Shown piece by piece: positions 54,291 to 64,000 of a stretch of DNA of 64,000 bases. The stretch is from NCBI GenBank assembly GCA_010405405.1, contig MU004234.1:1259563-1323562 (forward strand). Reading direction: 5' to 3'. The stretch's first letter is position 1; each line of letters starts with the position of its first letter. Source of the DNA: Microthyrium microscopicum (Eukaryota; Ascomycota; Dothideomycetes; Microthyriales; Microthyriaceae). The position numbers and the translations under genes were made by a program. Under the pieces are notes generated by a model. It ran no database searches and was not told where the DNA came from. It worked only from the letters and a program-made list of their open reading frames with translations.

Positions 54291-55332
54291 GTTTGGAAAT
54301 TGTATAGTCTGAAGTCGGTGCTGAGTTCCTCAAGGAAATATATATTCACAATTTTATATACAGGTATAGATTATGTCTGCCTAGAGAGACGTTGTATCAA
54401 ACTATCCTCTTAATAGTGGGTAATATGCAGGCTAAAGTGCGGAATTGTATAGTAATCAGGCCCGGGGCCAGTGATTTGCGAAAGCCAAAGGGATTGGCAG
54501 GTAGTGGACAATTAGCGCGGCGAGTTCAATATCAAACTTGAAGTGAAGATGTTGATCTCATTGTGTAAAATACGATATGCCACGCCTTCGGTTCAGCTCA
54601 GGTATCTGTTGAGATGGGCAGCATTAGCTTCAAAAATATAAGCACGGTTGGAAACAAGCTCTTCTGATAATATCATCTTCTCACTCAAGATGCAATAGTT
54701 TCCCACATTCTTTGTCCCATAAAGCATTGATATTATTACCTTGTAATAGAAGATCTCATCGTTGGTCAGCTGGAAAGTTCCAACGTGTGATTTTATATAC
54801 ATACTACGACGAATCGATCATGAACACAAATTCATAGCCAAGCAATTGCCCGATGTTCTATCAGTTCAATGTTCATGTAGAACGGTGTGTCAAAGCATTC
54901 TAGAGAATAAACGACATTGTCGAGAGGGCGAGCGGTTCGTTATTGTTGTTGTCGCCACACTTGCGCCCACACACCATATGCAAGGTAATATCCACACAAA
55001 AAGTAGACTCATTGCTGATACGGATCTTCCATCGGGTTCAAGAGATGGAGTTACGAAAAAGATGAGATTCCAGCAGTATGGCGTTGAGTCCGCGACGGAT
55101 TTAGGATTTAGAAGCTCGCCCTCGCGGAGTGGTAAATTCCGGATATAAGGGAGTAATGATGTATAAATCAAGCGAGTTTAAGCACTAGAGACGTAAATTT
55201 TGATTCATATCTCAACACAAAACCCTTTTTCCTGCTTCCACATTCATACCTAGGAATCCACACTTTACCTCGGCCTTGCCAAGGTCAGCCTTATCCCACC
55301 CCACCCCAATCAACCTACAAGCACATATCAGA
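54291..55332. promoter_or_regulatory. Divergent promoter between carbonic anhydrase and MDR genes
   Basis: About 1 kb. A 128-aa frame at 54762-55148 has no recognisable family and is probably not a gene. Confidence 0.4.
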
Positions 55333-56472
55333 ATGTCATCCAACCGCGCAATCGTCATCACCTCCATGCCAAGTAAAGGCAACCCGGCGCCATTCAGGTG
55401 GACCCTCGAAGACCGGCCCATCCCTATAGCAGTCACCGGCTCCGCTGTGCTCGAAATACTCCATGCCCCGGTCGTACAATACGCCAAAGAACGCTACAGC
55501 GGTGGAGCCAGCTACCCCATGCCAGTACCAATCGTACCTGGTGCCAACGCCGTTGCGCGCATCCACGCTGTCGGCAACGACGCAACGGTACTTAGAGTCG
55601 GCGATTTGGTGCTACTCGACTGCACGATCCGGGCTCGTGATTCATCCGCAAACATCCTGTTGGGCTTTATGGCAGGCTCGCATCTGAGTGCGAATGTGCT
55701 GTGGGACGACGCTTGGCGGGACGGTGTCTGGGCACGCTATGCCAGGGTACCGTTGGAGAACGTACACAAGCTTGATGAGAAGCGCCTCGTGGGTGAGCTG
55801 GGGTACGAGATTGCTGATTGCACGCTCATCCAGACCTGTGCCATTGCGTACGGCGGCTTGGACGATGCGGGAGTGCGCGCGGGCGATACCGTGATTGTTG
55901 CGCCGGCGACAGGACGGTTCAGTGGAGCGACAGTCCTGACAGCGCTCGCGATGGGCGCCAACGTCGTTGCTGCTGGCCGTCGACAAGCCGCGTTGGATGA
56001 ACTCGTCAAAGGGTTGAATAACAACCCAGCGGTCAAGACCGTTTTGCTGGCAGGTGATGTGGAAAGAGACTTCGAGTCTTTCCGAAACGCCGTTGGGCCA
56101 AATGGTGCTGATGTATACGTTGATTGGTCCCCTGGAGCGGTCACCGAAACCCCAGCTTATATGACGGCAGCTTTCGGTGTGCTTCGAAGAGGTGGAACAG
56201 TAATGGTTATGGGAGGAATTGGTGGGACAGTCAATATGCCATATAAGCAGATAATGCTGGCTAACTTAGTGGTTCGTGGACGATTTATGTACGAGCGCCA
56301 GCAGCTAGAGCAGGTCATTAAGCTAGCAGAATACGGTCGGCTACCACTTGGAAAGCATTGCGGGCTGAAGACCGTGGCGAGTTTTGGCTTGGAGCAATTC
56401 GAGGAGGCCTTGGACGAAGCCAAAAGATATCCTGGATGGGCTGGTATCGTGAATATTGTGCCAAGTTTGTAA
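55333..56472 (+). CDS. MDR-superfamily oxidoreductase (alcohol dehydrogenase-like, zinc-free)
   Basis: Intronless, 379 residues. I chose the ATG at 55333 (MSSNRAIVITSMPSKGNPAP); the frame upstream of it has no ATG. It has the GroES-like domain (PVPIVPGANAVARIHAVGND, VLRVGDLVLLDCTIRARDS) and a Rossmann fold with a modified glycine motif (VIVAPATGRFSGATVLTALA, then GANVVAAGRRQAALDEL). The zinc-ligand residues of classical alcohol dehydrogenases are not evident, which points to a quinone-reductase or enoyl-reductase-like member. Substrate unknown. It converges on the CYP8 gene, with 93 bp between the stops. No biosynthetic cluster is visible around it. Confidence 0.87.
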   Translation: MSSNRAIVITSMPSKGNPAPFRWTLEDRPIPIAVTGSAVLEILHAPVVQYAKERYSGGASYPMPVPIVPGANAVARIHAVGNDATVLRVGDLVLLDCTIRARDSSANILLGFMAGSHLSANVLWDDAWRDGVWARYARVPLENVHKLDEKRLVGELGYEIADCTLIQTCAIAYGGLDDAGVRAGDTVIVAPATGRFSGATVLTALAMGANVVAAGRRQAALDELVKGLNNNPAVKTVLLAGDVERDFESFRNAVGPNGADVYVDWSPGAVTETPAYMTAAFGVLRRGGTVMVMGGIGGTVNMPYKQIMLANLVVRGRFMYERQQLEQVIKLAEYGRLPLGKHCGLKTVASFGLEQFEEALDEAKRYPGWAGIVNIVPSL

Positions 56473-56565
56473 GAGCGTTTACCAAAAAGGAGGAGCATGG
56501 GAAGCCGGTTTAGTTTGGCCAAGTCGTAATTTTGTAATTGATATCGATCTTAGCTTACTTGTTTT

Positions 56566-58288
56566 TCACCAGCCGTCGAAATTGCCGAAACCACCAGCTT
56601 TGACCTTTTTCTTCACCGGTTGCTCTTCCATTTCCTCTTCAAATACTTGTGCTTCCGCTGGTTCATTAAGGGATTCCTCGATGGCAGAGGTAAGGTATTT
56701 TCCAACACCAGCTGATTCTTCTTTCTTGTCCCCAGCCCGTATCCGCTTGCCAGTCCATGTCACTTTGTCATCATCTGTTCCACCAGACTTTTGGATCAAA
56801 GTTTCCGTTTCTTTCCCAGCTTCTTTCTCGGCTCTCTGTTTCATAAACTCCTCGAATGGGTCAACAAAGACTACAACATCCAACAATTTGATGTCCTCTA
56901 TCGGTCGATCTTTCTCGTCCCCTTTGATGTTCTCAAGTTTTGATAACGTGTCCATGCCATCAACCACTCGTCCAAAAATAGTATGCTTCATGTCGAGGTG
57001 CTTAGTGGGTCGGTATATTATGAAGAATTGTGATGAGTTGGTGTTCTTTCCCTTGTTCGCCATGGACAAGATCCCACGGGCGTCGTGTTTGAGTGGACCT
57101 TGTATTTCATCCTCAAAATTCTTGCCCCATATCGATGAACCACCTCTACCCGTCCCAGTCGGATCACCACCTTGTATCATAAAATTTCGGACGTTCCGAT
57201 GAAAAACCAGATTCCGATATTGACCAGCTTTGGCGAGCTGAACAAAGTTCCAAACTGCTTTAGGCGCAAATTCAGGATACAGTTCAAGGTTTACATCGCC
57301 ATGGTTCGTTTGCATTCGAGCATAACCTTTCATTTTTATGCGCTTCGGTCTGAGCATATATTCTTCGTCTGTGAGAACGGCACGTTCTGCGCCAGTATGT
57401 GGTGTAAGGCCAGTGCTCGTGAATGACGCGGCTGCCTTTCCGGTAGTGTGCTGAGCGGAGTTGTACGCTAGTGATTTCTTGACAGGTGCAGCCATTGGTT
57501 TGCCATTACTCGTGGATGAAGTTTTGGTGATAGGCGTCCTATTCGGATTGGCAGCCTTTTCTCTTTCTGCTCGAGCGCGGGCTACAGCCTCCTTTGCCTT
57601 TAATATCTTTGCAGTACTTCCGAGAGCTCCAGTGTTGACGGTTGCAGAAAGTTCTGCCTCTTGCTCATCTGTGCGAGTGCTTGTTCCATCCTTGAGGAAT
57701 TTGAAGGAGCTCAAATTTCGCGAGCCGATGTTCTGTGGATCTTGAAGAGTAATGATGTCTTTTCTCGTAAACTCATCATTAGACACCAGATCGCGCCAAT
57801 TCTTGCCTTTGATATTCAAGCGTTCAACAGTATCAAAAGTAAAAGTATTGCCCGTGTTCTTGAGGGCCACAATATGGGTGTTATCTGTAAAGACTTTGAA
57901 AGTTACAGGATCCACAAACTCCCCATCATCGTTTTTGATAAAATTGAGTTTGATCAAGTCGCTGCTCTTCAATGGCTGTCCATCCACAGGGTTTGTCTTG
58001 TGCTTCGTCAGCCACGCCAAAATATTTTCGTAGTCGAATATAGTTCCTGCCGCAGTGCAGACCGGGTTCGTAAAGGGTTGTAGGGACACAGCGCAGTAAT
58101 TAAAGGGTAGGCGTTTGAAAGATGAGTCGACTTCTGATGCTTTTGAGCTTGCAACCCCAGCTCCGGCGCTCGCAGAATGGGCATCGCCTGAAGCCCACTC
58201 CGAATGCGTGATGTATAGTTTGTCTGTGCCTGAAGTAATGATTAGTATGCCTTGTTTGACCTCGAGCACAAGACTTACCTTTCCCCAT
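56566..58288 (-). CDS. CYP8: U-box cyclophilin, peptidyl-prolyl isomerase-like 2 (Cyp8/PPIL2)
   Basis: A 10-bp exon (58288-58279, MGKG start) is spliced to 58229-56566 over a 49-bp intron with TACTAATC; 557 residues. The join gives MGKGTDKLYITHSEWASGDA, the conserved start of the family. A U-box-like region (FNYCAVSLQPFTNPVCTAAG, FDYENILAWLTKHKTNPVDG) occupies about 40-100. The cyclophilin domain lies near 300-460: NLELYPEFAPKAVWNFVQLA, YRNLVFHRNVRNFMIQGGDP, SQFFIIYRPTKHLDMKHTIF. The active-site arginine, FxxQGG and MANKGKNTNSSQFFI segments are intact; the usual Trp of the cyclosporin site is replaced by His (KHLD). It is a spliceosome-associated protein with a possible E3 role (family knowledge). 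The protein ends AGGFGNFDGW, typical of the family. Confidence 0.94.
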
Positions 58289-58922
58289 AGCTGTGGTTGC
58301 GATATGAACGTGAGTTATTGAAAAATCGCAGCTAGACCTAGGAGGCTCGGAATATGTTTCACTAGGTCTTTGGAGTACTGTGTTTCTTCGAAAGTGGGGT
58401 CAAAGCCAGTTGATGAGGTAGAAGATGTGATCTCTGGAAAATGTTGACGATAGACAAAGTCAATTATTCGCGCTAGGCTCATTTGGAGAGATGGATGCTT
58501 GCCAGGCGGCCTCAACAACTTTTGGCGGCAGGCGCTTAACTGATGTTCCAGGGATATCCTTGCTTACAATGCTTAGCGACAAAGTGGCTTGAAAGTCTCC
58601 CAAAATAGATCTTGAAATCTCGAAATACAGAATGCCTCGCAGTGACGATTTGTGGAGCTGCTGAAGGGCCTTTTTTGGCAAGTCTTTATCACGCCCCGCT
58701 TGATTGAGGTTGACCAATCCAAGTCGAGACCAGTGATTAGGATCTTAGATTTTGATGTCCAGTACCAGTATCTTGCACTTATTGCCTTCATATTTCGGCG
58801 TTAGCAATAGCATAACGGATTGACTAGGAAGAATAATTTTTTATGCTTTTAAGTTCCTTGCAGAATAGTGCTTATTGAACGTGAGACTCTAGACAGCTCT
58901 ATAATAATCTTTCTTTGGGACT
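58289..58922. other. Intergenic region upstream of CYP8
   Basis: Several short minus-strand frames overlap here (58315-58518, 58460-58717, 58573-58791), but none could be joined into a recognisable protein. Confidence 0.4.
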
Positions 58923-59270
58923 TCAGGACTGCCAAATCCTCTCTTCATAAAACAAATCGCGATCAAATTCGTCCCATAGCATATCTTCCTGCCCTTCCCC
59001 GCCAGCATGTGTTTTCAATGTACGGTTGTCTATGCGGTCGGTTTGCTCGCTATCATGCTCCGCTTCGGCTCCTGCAGCTGTTACATCTTCGGCAGGAACG
59101 CCTTTTGCTCTCCTGCATGGAATACATTCTCGAGTGACATATCGAAAGACGTTTTCGAAATTAGCGCATTCACGAGCACTGACTGCGTCACGATTCGGAC
59201 AGCACTCTAAACTGACCACTTCGCATGTTTGACAGCAGTTGTAGTGGAGGAAGAAAAGTTGCGTACACAT
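58923..59270 (-). CDS. Small uncharacterised protein with Cys/His-rich N-terminus
   Basis: A single frame of 115 residues with ATG at 59270. The first 55 residues hold nine cysteines and a histidine in the pattern MCTQLFFLHYNCCQTC, VSLECCPN, RECANFEN and TRECIPCRR, suggesting a small zinc-binding or disulfide fold. The second half is acidic (EDVTAAGAEAEHDSEQ, EGQEDMLWDEFDRDL). There is no signal peptide. Short ascomycete proteins of unknown function with such N-termini are common, but I do not recognise the family. The frame could have further exons. Confidence 0.5.
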   Translation of the reverse strand: MCTQLFFLHYNCCQTCEVVSLECCPNRDAVSARECANFENVFRYVTRECIPCRRAKGVPAEDVTAAGAEAEHDSEQTDRIDNRTLKTHAGGEGQEDMLWDEFDRDLFYEERIWQS

Positions 59271-59747
59271 CCTCTCTGGATGATACCATGAGAGTTCGGC
59301 GCTTCTAGTTTTGTGCGCAGTTATGAGCGAGATATCGAATGGAAATAGTGAGCCGTCTACAATTTTAGTTGGACAGCATTCGAATTAAGGCTCCATGTTG
59401 TCCGAACAATACGATCTCTCAATATTGCGACAGGAAGTTTTATCAAGTTGAGCTCGTCCTTTGTTAATCACATAAACAAAGAAAACCCCAGAACGTTTTA
59501 GTCAGACTGCAGGATTCCCAACATCTCTATCTCTTTGTTTGTCTTGACCATGGATGGGAAGGGATAATGTATAATTTCAATCAAGCTGTACTTTTAAGCG
59601 AGAACACGAAAATTGTGGCTGGACTCCGCTTGAGCAAAAAAAAGGCCTCATAAATGCTAAATCTAAATTTCCGGTTTCTACGAATGCTGAAATGTGGCAA
59701 ATGGGGTATCATATAGGACCGCTTCTCAAGGCAAAATCCTTCTAGCT
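59271..59747. other. Intergenic region, nothing recognised
   Basis: AT-rich, with an A-run near 59635-59643. It probably holds the promoter of the small Cys-rich gene and the 3' UTR of the heme-oxygenase-like gene. Confidence 0.45.
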
Positions 59748-60966
59748 CTAAAAAACATCATTCCACGTACCGGCATGATACATGGCATACCAGCCAGCAC
59801 AACTAATTGCTAGTGCCAGCCCAGCGTAGCCTGGCATCTCAGTCCAGTTTTGACCTGGCGAAGGCCGCAAACCCAGGCGATCCAAGAGCCCTGGTTTGGC
59901 TGCCTGTCGCTCAATCACAGCTGTACTTTGACCCAGCTCGTCATTCGCTCTCGACTGGCTCTTCACGCTCTGTATAACAACACCTTGCCGACCAACAGCC
60001 TCGTCCAGCTCGCCAACAAGCCCTTCACATCTGATAAAAATCTCTTTGGCCTCCTCTATGACATCTTGTCTCATCTCTTCGGTCAGCACGCTCTCGAAGC
60101 TATCCAGCCGACGCTTAAACTCTGCCTTGATGTCTACACCATCATTCATGCCGGACCAAAACCAGAATGACAAGCCGGCGGCCTCGAAGCGCTCTTGCTG
60201 TGCCGCAGTGAATGTTCTCAATTTCTCATGCACGCTGCTAGTCGGGCTTAGTGCTGGACTAGCTGGTGGACTTCCTGGTTTTTCGCTGGTAGCCCAGAAG
60301 GATGCGCCAGGAGCGGCTAAGACACTGCGGATCCAGCGGCCTCCGGAGAATATGGCCATATACATAACAAATGCATAGGCAATCAGGAGCTGTGGCTTTT
60401 CGGCCACTGCGGCCTCAATATGCTGCGTAAATAATGTGCTCGAATCGGATTGATGTTTCTCTAAGAATGCTGGCACTTCGTCGCGTGAGATGCCGACAAG
60501 GATGGCGATGTCCCGAATCAGTCTATCAGTTCTTGCAAGACCATTAGGGCGTAGGGTGCGTAGTAATGTAAGGACTGCCATTTCGGGGGGAGGCGCAAGT
60601 GTGCTCGCGCCAAGCAGCTGGGTGGCGGCGGAGTCTTGAGATTCGGATGATGGGTGGGCTAGAGGTACATCTACCCAGAGATCTTCGCCGCGAATGTGAT
60701 TAAAGGGAGTGTGACGTGTACATATTTCGCTCCAGGCCTTTTCAAAGGCAATATAAACGTTGGCAAATGGCAAGAGGCCGGTGAGATAAACATCGGGAGA
60801 TGAGGAATGAAGCGGGAGCGCCAAGGGTAAACGGGATGTTATGAGAGCATTCAAACGTGTATGTTGTGCTCTGGTCTTGATTAGCAGTACGACCGAACAA
60901 GTACAATACGCGTACAGACCTTGTGAATGAGTTGATCTCTGCGGGAAGTTTGATACTTGACGTCAT
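59748..60966 (-). CDS. Heme-oxygenase-like, tail-anchored protein
   Basis: Exon 1 is 60966-60920 and exon 2 is 60870-59748, giving 389 residues. The join yields FTRAQHTRLNALITSRLPLA, where the His lies at the proximal heme-ligand position of the heme oxygenase fold. The second signature appears as AYAFVMYMAIFSGGRWI, matching the distal helix pattern (RYLGDLSGGQ in classical enzymes). The catalytically important Asp there is replaced by Ile. A Ser/Pro insertion (SEKPGSPPASPALSPTSSVH) precedes the last helices. A single membrane segment (YAGLALAISCAGWYAMYHAG) near the C-terminus implies tail anchoring in the ER or mitochondrial membrane. True heme degradation is doubtful given the missing Asp; a heme-binding or pseudoenzyme role is an alternative. 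Confidence 0.82.
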
Positions 60967-62316
60967 CTTGTGTGAGGCTCTCTAGCCGTAATTTAGGCGT
61001 ATGTGCAAATGCGAGTATGTCGGTAGATAGCAGAAGGAGAAGAGAAGGAACGCTTTCAAACAGAAATGGCGGCGCAGGGAGATATATGGGCGCAAACGAG
61101 GTGATGTAGTGGGCGTGATCGGAACTCCTGATCGCGATTACTACAAAAAGACAAGTCAAATGCGATTGCCGAAGCCAGGTTTTTAGATTGCTGATTGGCT
61201 ACGCCTGACTAGTGGCTCGCGTGGGTCTTAACGCCACCAGAGCGGCGCATGCGCTCATTGGCGACCACGCGACTGCAGGTGGGTTCCTGCTGCCTGCCGT
61301 TACAGCCTTATACCCAATGAGGAACAAGTTTCACATGTGCAAGGCTGCGCATAAGGCTGTCTTGAATGGCCTCCAACATAGGCTCCAGTGCCCAGCGCCT
61401 GCTGCTAGCTGTCTACCAGAGATCAGAATATAACGTATGTTCATGTGACGTTGACTAGGTATGACTCAGTTCAACCTTCAAATGACTTGACTCTCCATAT
61501 ACTTCCGTAACTGATATTAGACATTGCTGGACTTATGGGAAACACCACTTTTCGACTACTAGACAAGTACCTGGTTGTTAGCAAGCTTCAGGAACATGCA
61601 AGAACGACTATAATGTACGGGGCTTGTAGAACAGACTATACGATATTCTGCCGAGGCCATAGTCACACCTATAGATCGGAGGCTCTGTGCGCTAGTAAAT
61701 GCCGACTTACCGAGAGAGTGCAGATCTGGGGAAAGTTGCGATCAGACACAGATTGTGCAGGGCAGGATTAGGTATCGTAAGTTTTCAAGACCCACGCTTT
61801 ACAAAAGAATAACTTGCTTTACATCCATTCTTAAAGATTACACTGGCAAAATTGTCAATGTAAAGAAAGTGATAAGCAAGTTCCATCCCTTGGTATTGGG
61901 AATGAAGATACATATATACATGCAATCGGTTTATACTAATTGTTGTAGCAAGATCGCGGATTCATATTTCTTAGTGTGCAAATTGTTCTAGATCTTGAAG
62001 CGCTCCATGGTACTTTTGGTGTAGTATAGTGATAATAAACAGTCAAGGAACAATTCCGTCGAAGAAGAAAGTAGGCTAATCTATTAGATGTCGCAGTGTC
62101 TGATATTCCAAGGCTAGAAACAGCAATTTATATTATAATAGTGGACGCTGTTATGGAGTCTGTAAACGGTTTCCAGCTCGCCAATATACGTTAATAACCA
62201 AATGTCTATCTCACTATTAGCTGTACTATTAAAACCTTAGGTCTTCTCTGTTGTCCAGAAGTTCTTTCCACACTCACACAGCTTGAAAAGTTTCTACTTC
62301 GCAGCAGAGTTCCATC
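60967..62316. other. 1.35 kb intergenic region, no gene recognised
   Basis: Short frames only. It lies upstream of the heme-oxygenase-like gene (-) and of the secreted-protein ORF at 62317 (+). Confidence 0.45.
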
Positions 62317-62625
62317 ATGCACTACTTACTCGCCCTCACGGCTCTGGCCGCAACGATCGTAGATGCCGTTCCTCAAGCGCCAACCGCGCCAGCAACGCCA
62401 TCTGCTCCTCCTGCAGCACCAAAGGGAATATGTAGAAAAACAAACGAGACCCAGTCTGGTCCTGACCCACTCAAACAGTTTGTCCCTGGCTCAGCTGTTT
62501 TCCCCTGCGATATGGGTGTAGCAATTCCGCTACCTGTGAACCCGCGAAAGTCTGTCCGGTCCGTGCGTCCAGACCCCAACATCGCGACCTTGAAGCGATC
62601 CCCTATTAGATTAAATCCTACATAA
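62317..62625 (+). CDS. Small secreted protein, probably truncated by a transposon
   Basis: This 102-residue frame starts with a signal peptide (MHYLLALTALAATIVDAVPQ), then an Ala/Pro/Thr spacer (APTAPATPSAPPAAPKG). The segment ICRKTNETQSGPDPLKQFVP then FPCDMG follows, with the only two cysteines. The last 30-40 residues (SVRSVRPDPNIATLKRSPIR) lie just before the transposase ATG, where the transposon terminus and leader are expected, so they are probably element-derived. The original C-terminus is therefore likely lost, either displaced beyond the element or outside the window. The family is not recognised. An intron within the frame cannot be excluded. Confidence 0.5.
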   Translation: MHYLLALTALAATIVDAVPQAPTAPATPSAPPAAPKGICRKTNETQSGPDPLKQFVPGSAVFPCDMGVAIPLPVNPRKSVRSVRPDPNIATLKRSPIRLNPT

Positions 62626-62636
62626 TAATACAACCA

Positions 62637-64000
62637 ATGGCTCAAATTCCTCGCGATTAACGTGCAGTTATTCTCCAATACCGATTCCATGACGGTCTAA
62701 CCTTTGATGAAATTGCGACACGTGTGGGTAACGTTAAATCAGACTCCGCGCGCAAGTTCTGTAAACGCGCTCAACAAAGAGCTAAATCTACGGATCTAGC
62801 AACCATCCTACGGTATATCGATTCCGCGCCTAGAATAGGACGTCCCCGTCGAGTCGAACCTAATTCGAATCTATCTCAACGAATACGAAGTGAAATTCGA
62901 GGCAAACGACGAGCCTAGAATCAGGTTGAAGCAGCCAATGATGTCCTTCAAGAGTAAAGAAACCTGCGATCGAATTCATAACGGAAGCTCCTTAGAGAGC
63001 TGAACCATCATCAGGTTCTTAATATTATGAAGCATCCTGTCTACTGTGAAGCAGATAAGATTGATAAAAGGCCAATTTCACGCGTAAAGCCATAACAACG
63101 TCCTCACATAGAGAAGGCAGATCCTGCCAAAAGACAACCGTTTATCGATTGGATTATTGATTTGCCTGAAGATACTATTTTAATAGGTTGTGACGAGACT
63201 TGGATAGGCTTTAGGGGGTCTTATTTAACAAGAATTTCGGTTCCTTAAGGCACAGAAGTTTACATAAACCAGGCCGAAGATCCTCGCTTTTCAAAGATGT
63301 TATGGGCCGCCGCTTCACCTGAAATACGTGTTAAAAGGCCTTATATTACTTGGAATAAAGAGGAAGAGACTGACGCTTTGATCCTGATTGAAAAGCTCAA
63401 CAAACAAGTCCAAAAAATGCGAGATACGGTAGATTTCAAGAGAGCTTAATGTTTGATCCTAGGAACCTCTGAATATGCAGAATTACAGGCTGAAAACGAG
63501 CGAATTCAGAGAGAGAATAAAGCTCTACCAAAGGGCCAAAGAAAGGGCTTTCAATATTGACTTACACCTGAACGTCTCTTCAAATATGAGCGACTTGAGC
63601 GAGAGCACAAAAAGGGTGGATTGGATTTCGTGTGGTATGCTTTTAACGCTTATGAAAAAGGCCTGTTTCCGTATTATCTCGAGATCAAACGTCTTAACCC
63701 TCATAAAGACGTCTTCATCGTTGAAGATAACGTCCCTCTTCATCATAAGGCACGGCGATTACTGCAAGACCAAATCGACCTTCTTGGGATCGAATTCAGA
63801 CCAACACCAGCCAATTCACTAGATTTATATCCTATTGAGACGCTTTGGAACGATCTTGGCGACATTATCAAGAATTATCGCCTTGGAATTCGAAGTGCTG
63901 CGAAATCGGTTCAGGATGCGGCCGAAGAAGAGATGAGAGCGATTTGGCAAGACAACGAACACTTCAACCAAAAAGCATATTATAGGATGCAAACCAAATA
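62637..64000 (+). pseudogene. Tc1/mariner-type transposase, inactivated by RIP-like stops; runs off the window
   Basis: One reading frame from ATG at 62637 to the window end encodes a mariner-type transposase without any frameshift but with eight stops (62658, 62916, 62955, 62979, 63093, 63246, 63447, 63558). The N-terminal part is helix-turn-helix-like (RFHDGLTFDEIATRVGN and GRPRRVEPNS). The catalytic DDE acids are recognisable: first Asp in GCDETWIGF, second in VEDNVPLHHKARR, and the Glu in LDLYPIETLW with 36 residues between. Seven stops are TAA or TAG, one C-to-T step from CAA or CAG, the CpA context favoured by RIP; the eighth is TGA. The left terminal repeat must lie between about 62530 and 62636 but could not be delimited, because the right end is outside the window. 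Confidence 0.9.

Overview
This window is nuclear DNA of a filamentous ascomycete (Pezizomycotina). The evidence is short spliceosomal introns (about 45-110 bp) with GTAAGT-like donors and CTAAC-like branch sites, monocistronic genes on both strands, and families typical of moulds: HET domain, Zn2Cys6 factors, hydrophobins, a UstYa/DUF3328 protein and an NPC1 orthologue. Most gene models below are spliced reconstructions made by reading splice signals and reading frame by eye. None has transcript support.

Layout. 1-24 kb is mostly core genome. It holds a secreted Cys-rich protein, an unknown 211-aa protein, the tRNA methyltransferase TRM7 (-), LSM3 (+), a mitotic B-type cyclin (-), a 4.6 kb gene-free interval, a Zn2Cys6 regulator with a C-terminal zinc cluster (+), a HET-domain protein (-), a transglutaminase-like protein (+) and a DsbA/FrnE-like protein (-). 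24-27.3 kb is a patch of small secreted Cys-rich proteins: a 12-Cys protein, a class I hydrophobin (-) and, divergent from it, an unusual hydrophobin-like protein (+).

27.3-36.7 kb is an accessory, repeat-bearing segment. It contains an F-box-like protein, an ADAL-type deaminase gene with one frameshift, a second Zn2Cys6 factor whose last 15 codons and stop lie inside a miniature inverted-repeat element, and a beta-type glutathione transferase. Copies of one small inverted-repeat family lie between or inside these genes (30.2, 32.1, 34.7 and a relic near 36.2 kb). A further element at 27.6 kb has long inverted arms.

36.7-61 kb is again mostly housekeeping: the NPC1-like sterol transporter NCR1, two Tyr/Gly-repeat secreted proteins with a shared intron position, a UstYa-family oxidase-like protein, GTP cyclohydrolase II (RIB1) preceded by an overlapping upstream ORF, an MFS sugar transporter, the mRNA-export helicase DBP5, a beta-carbonic anhydrase, an MDR oxidoreductase, the spliceosomal U-box cyclophilin CYP8, a small Cys-rich protein and a tail-anchored heme-oxygenase-like protein. 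The right edge holds a small secreted-protein ORF that runs into a mariner-type transposon. Its transposase has eight in-frame stops, and seven fit CpA-to-TpA change, as expected from repeat-induced point mutation (RIP).

The most interesting hypothesis is the neighbourhood of the two Tyr-rich secreted repeat proteins and the UstYa-like protein (41-46.4 kb). UstYa proteins modify Tyr-containing core peptides in fungal ribosomal peptides, but the usual Kex2 sites and partner genes are not visible here, so this stays speculative.
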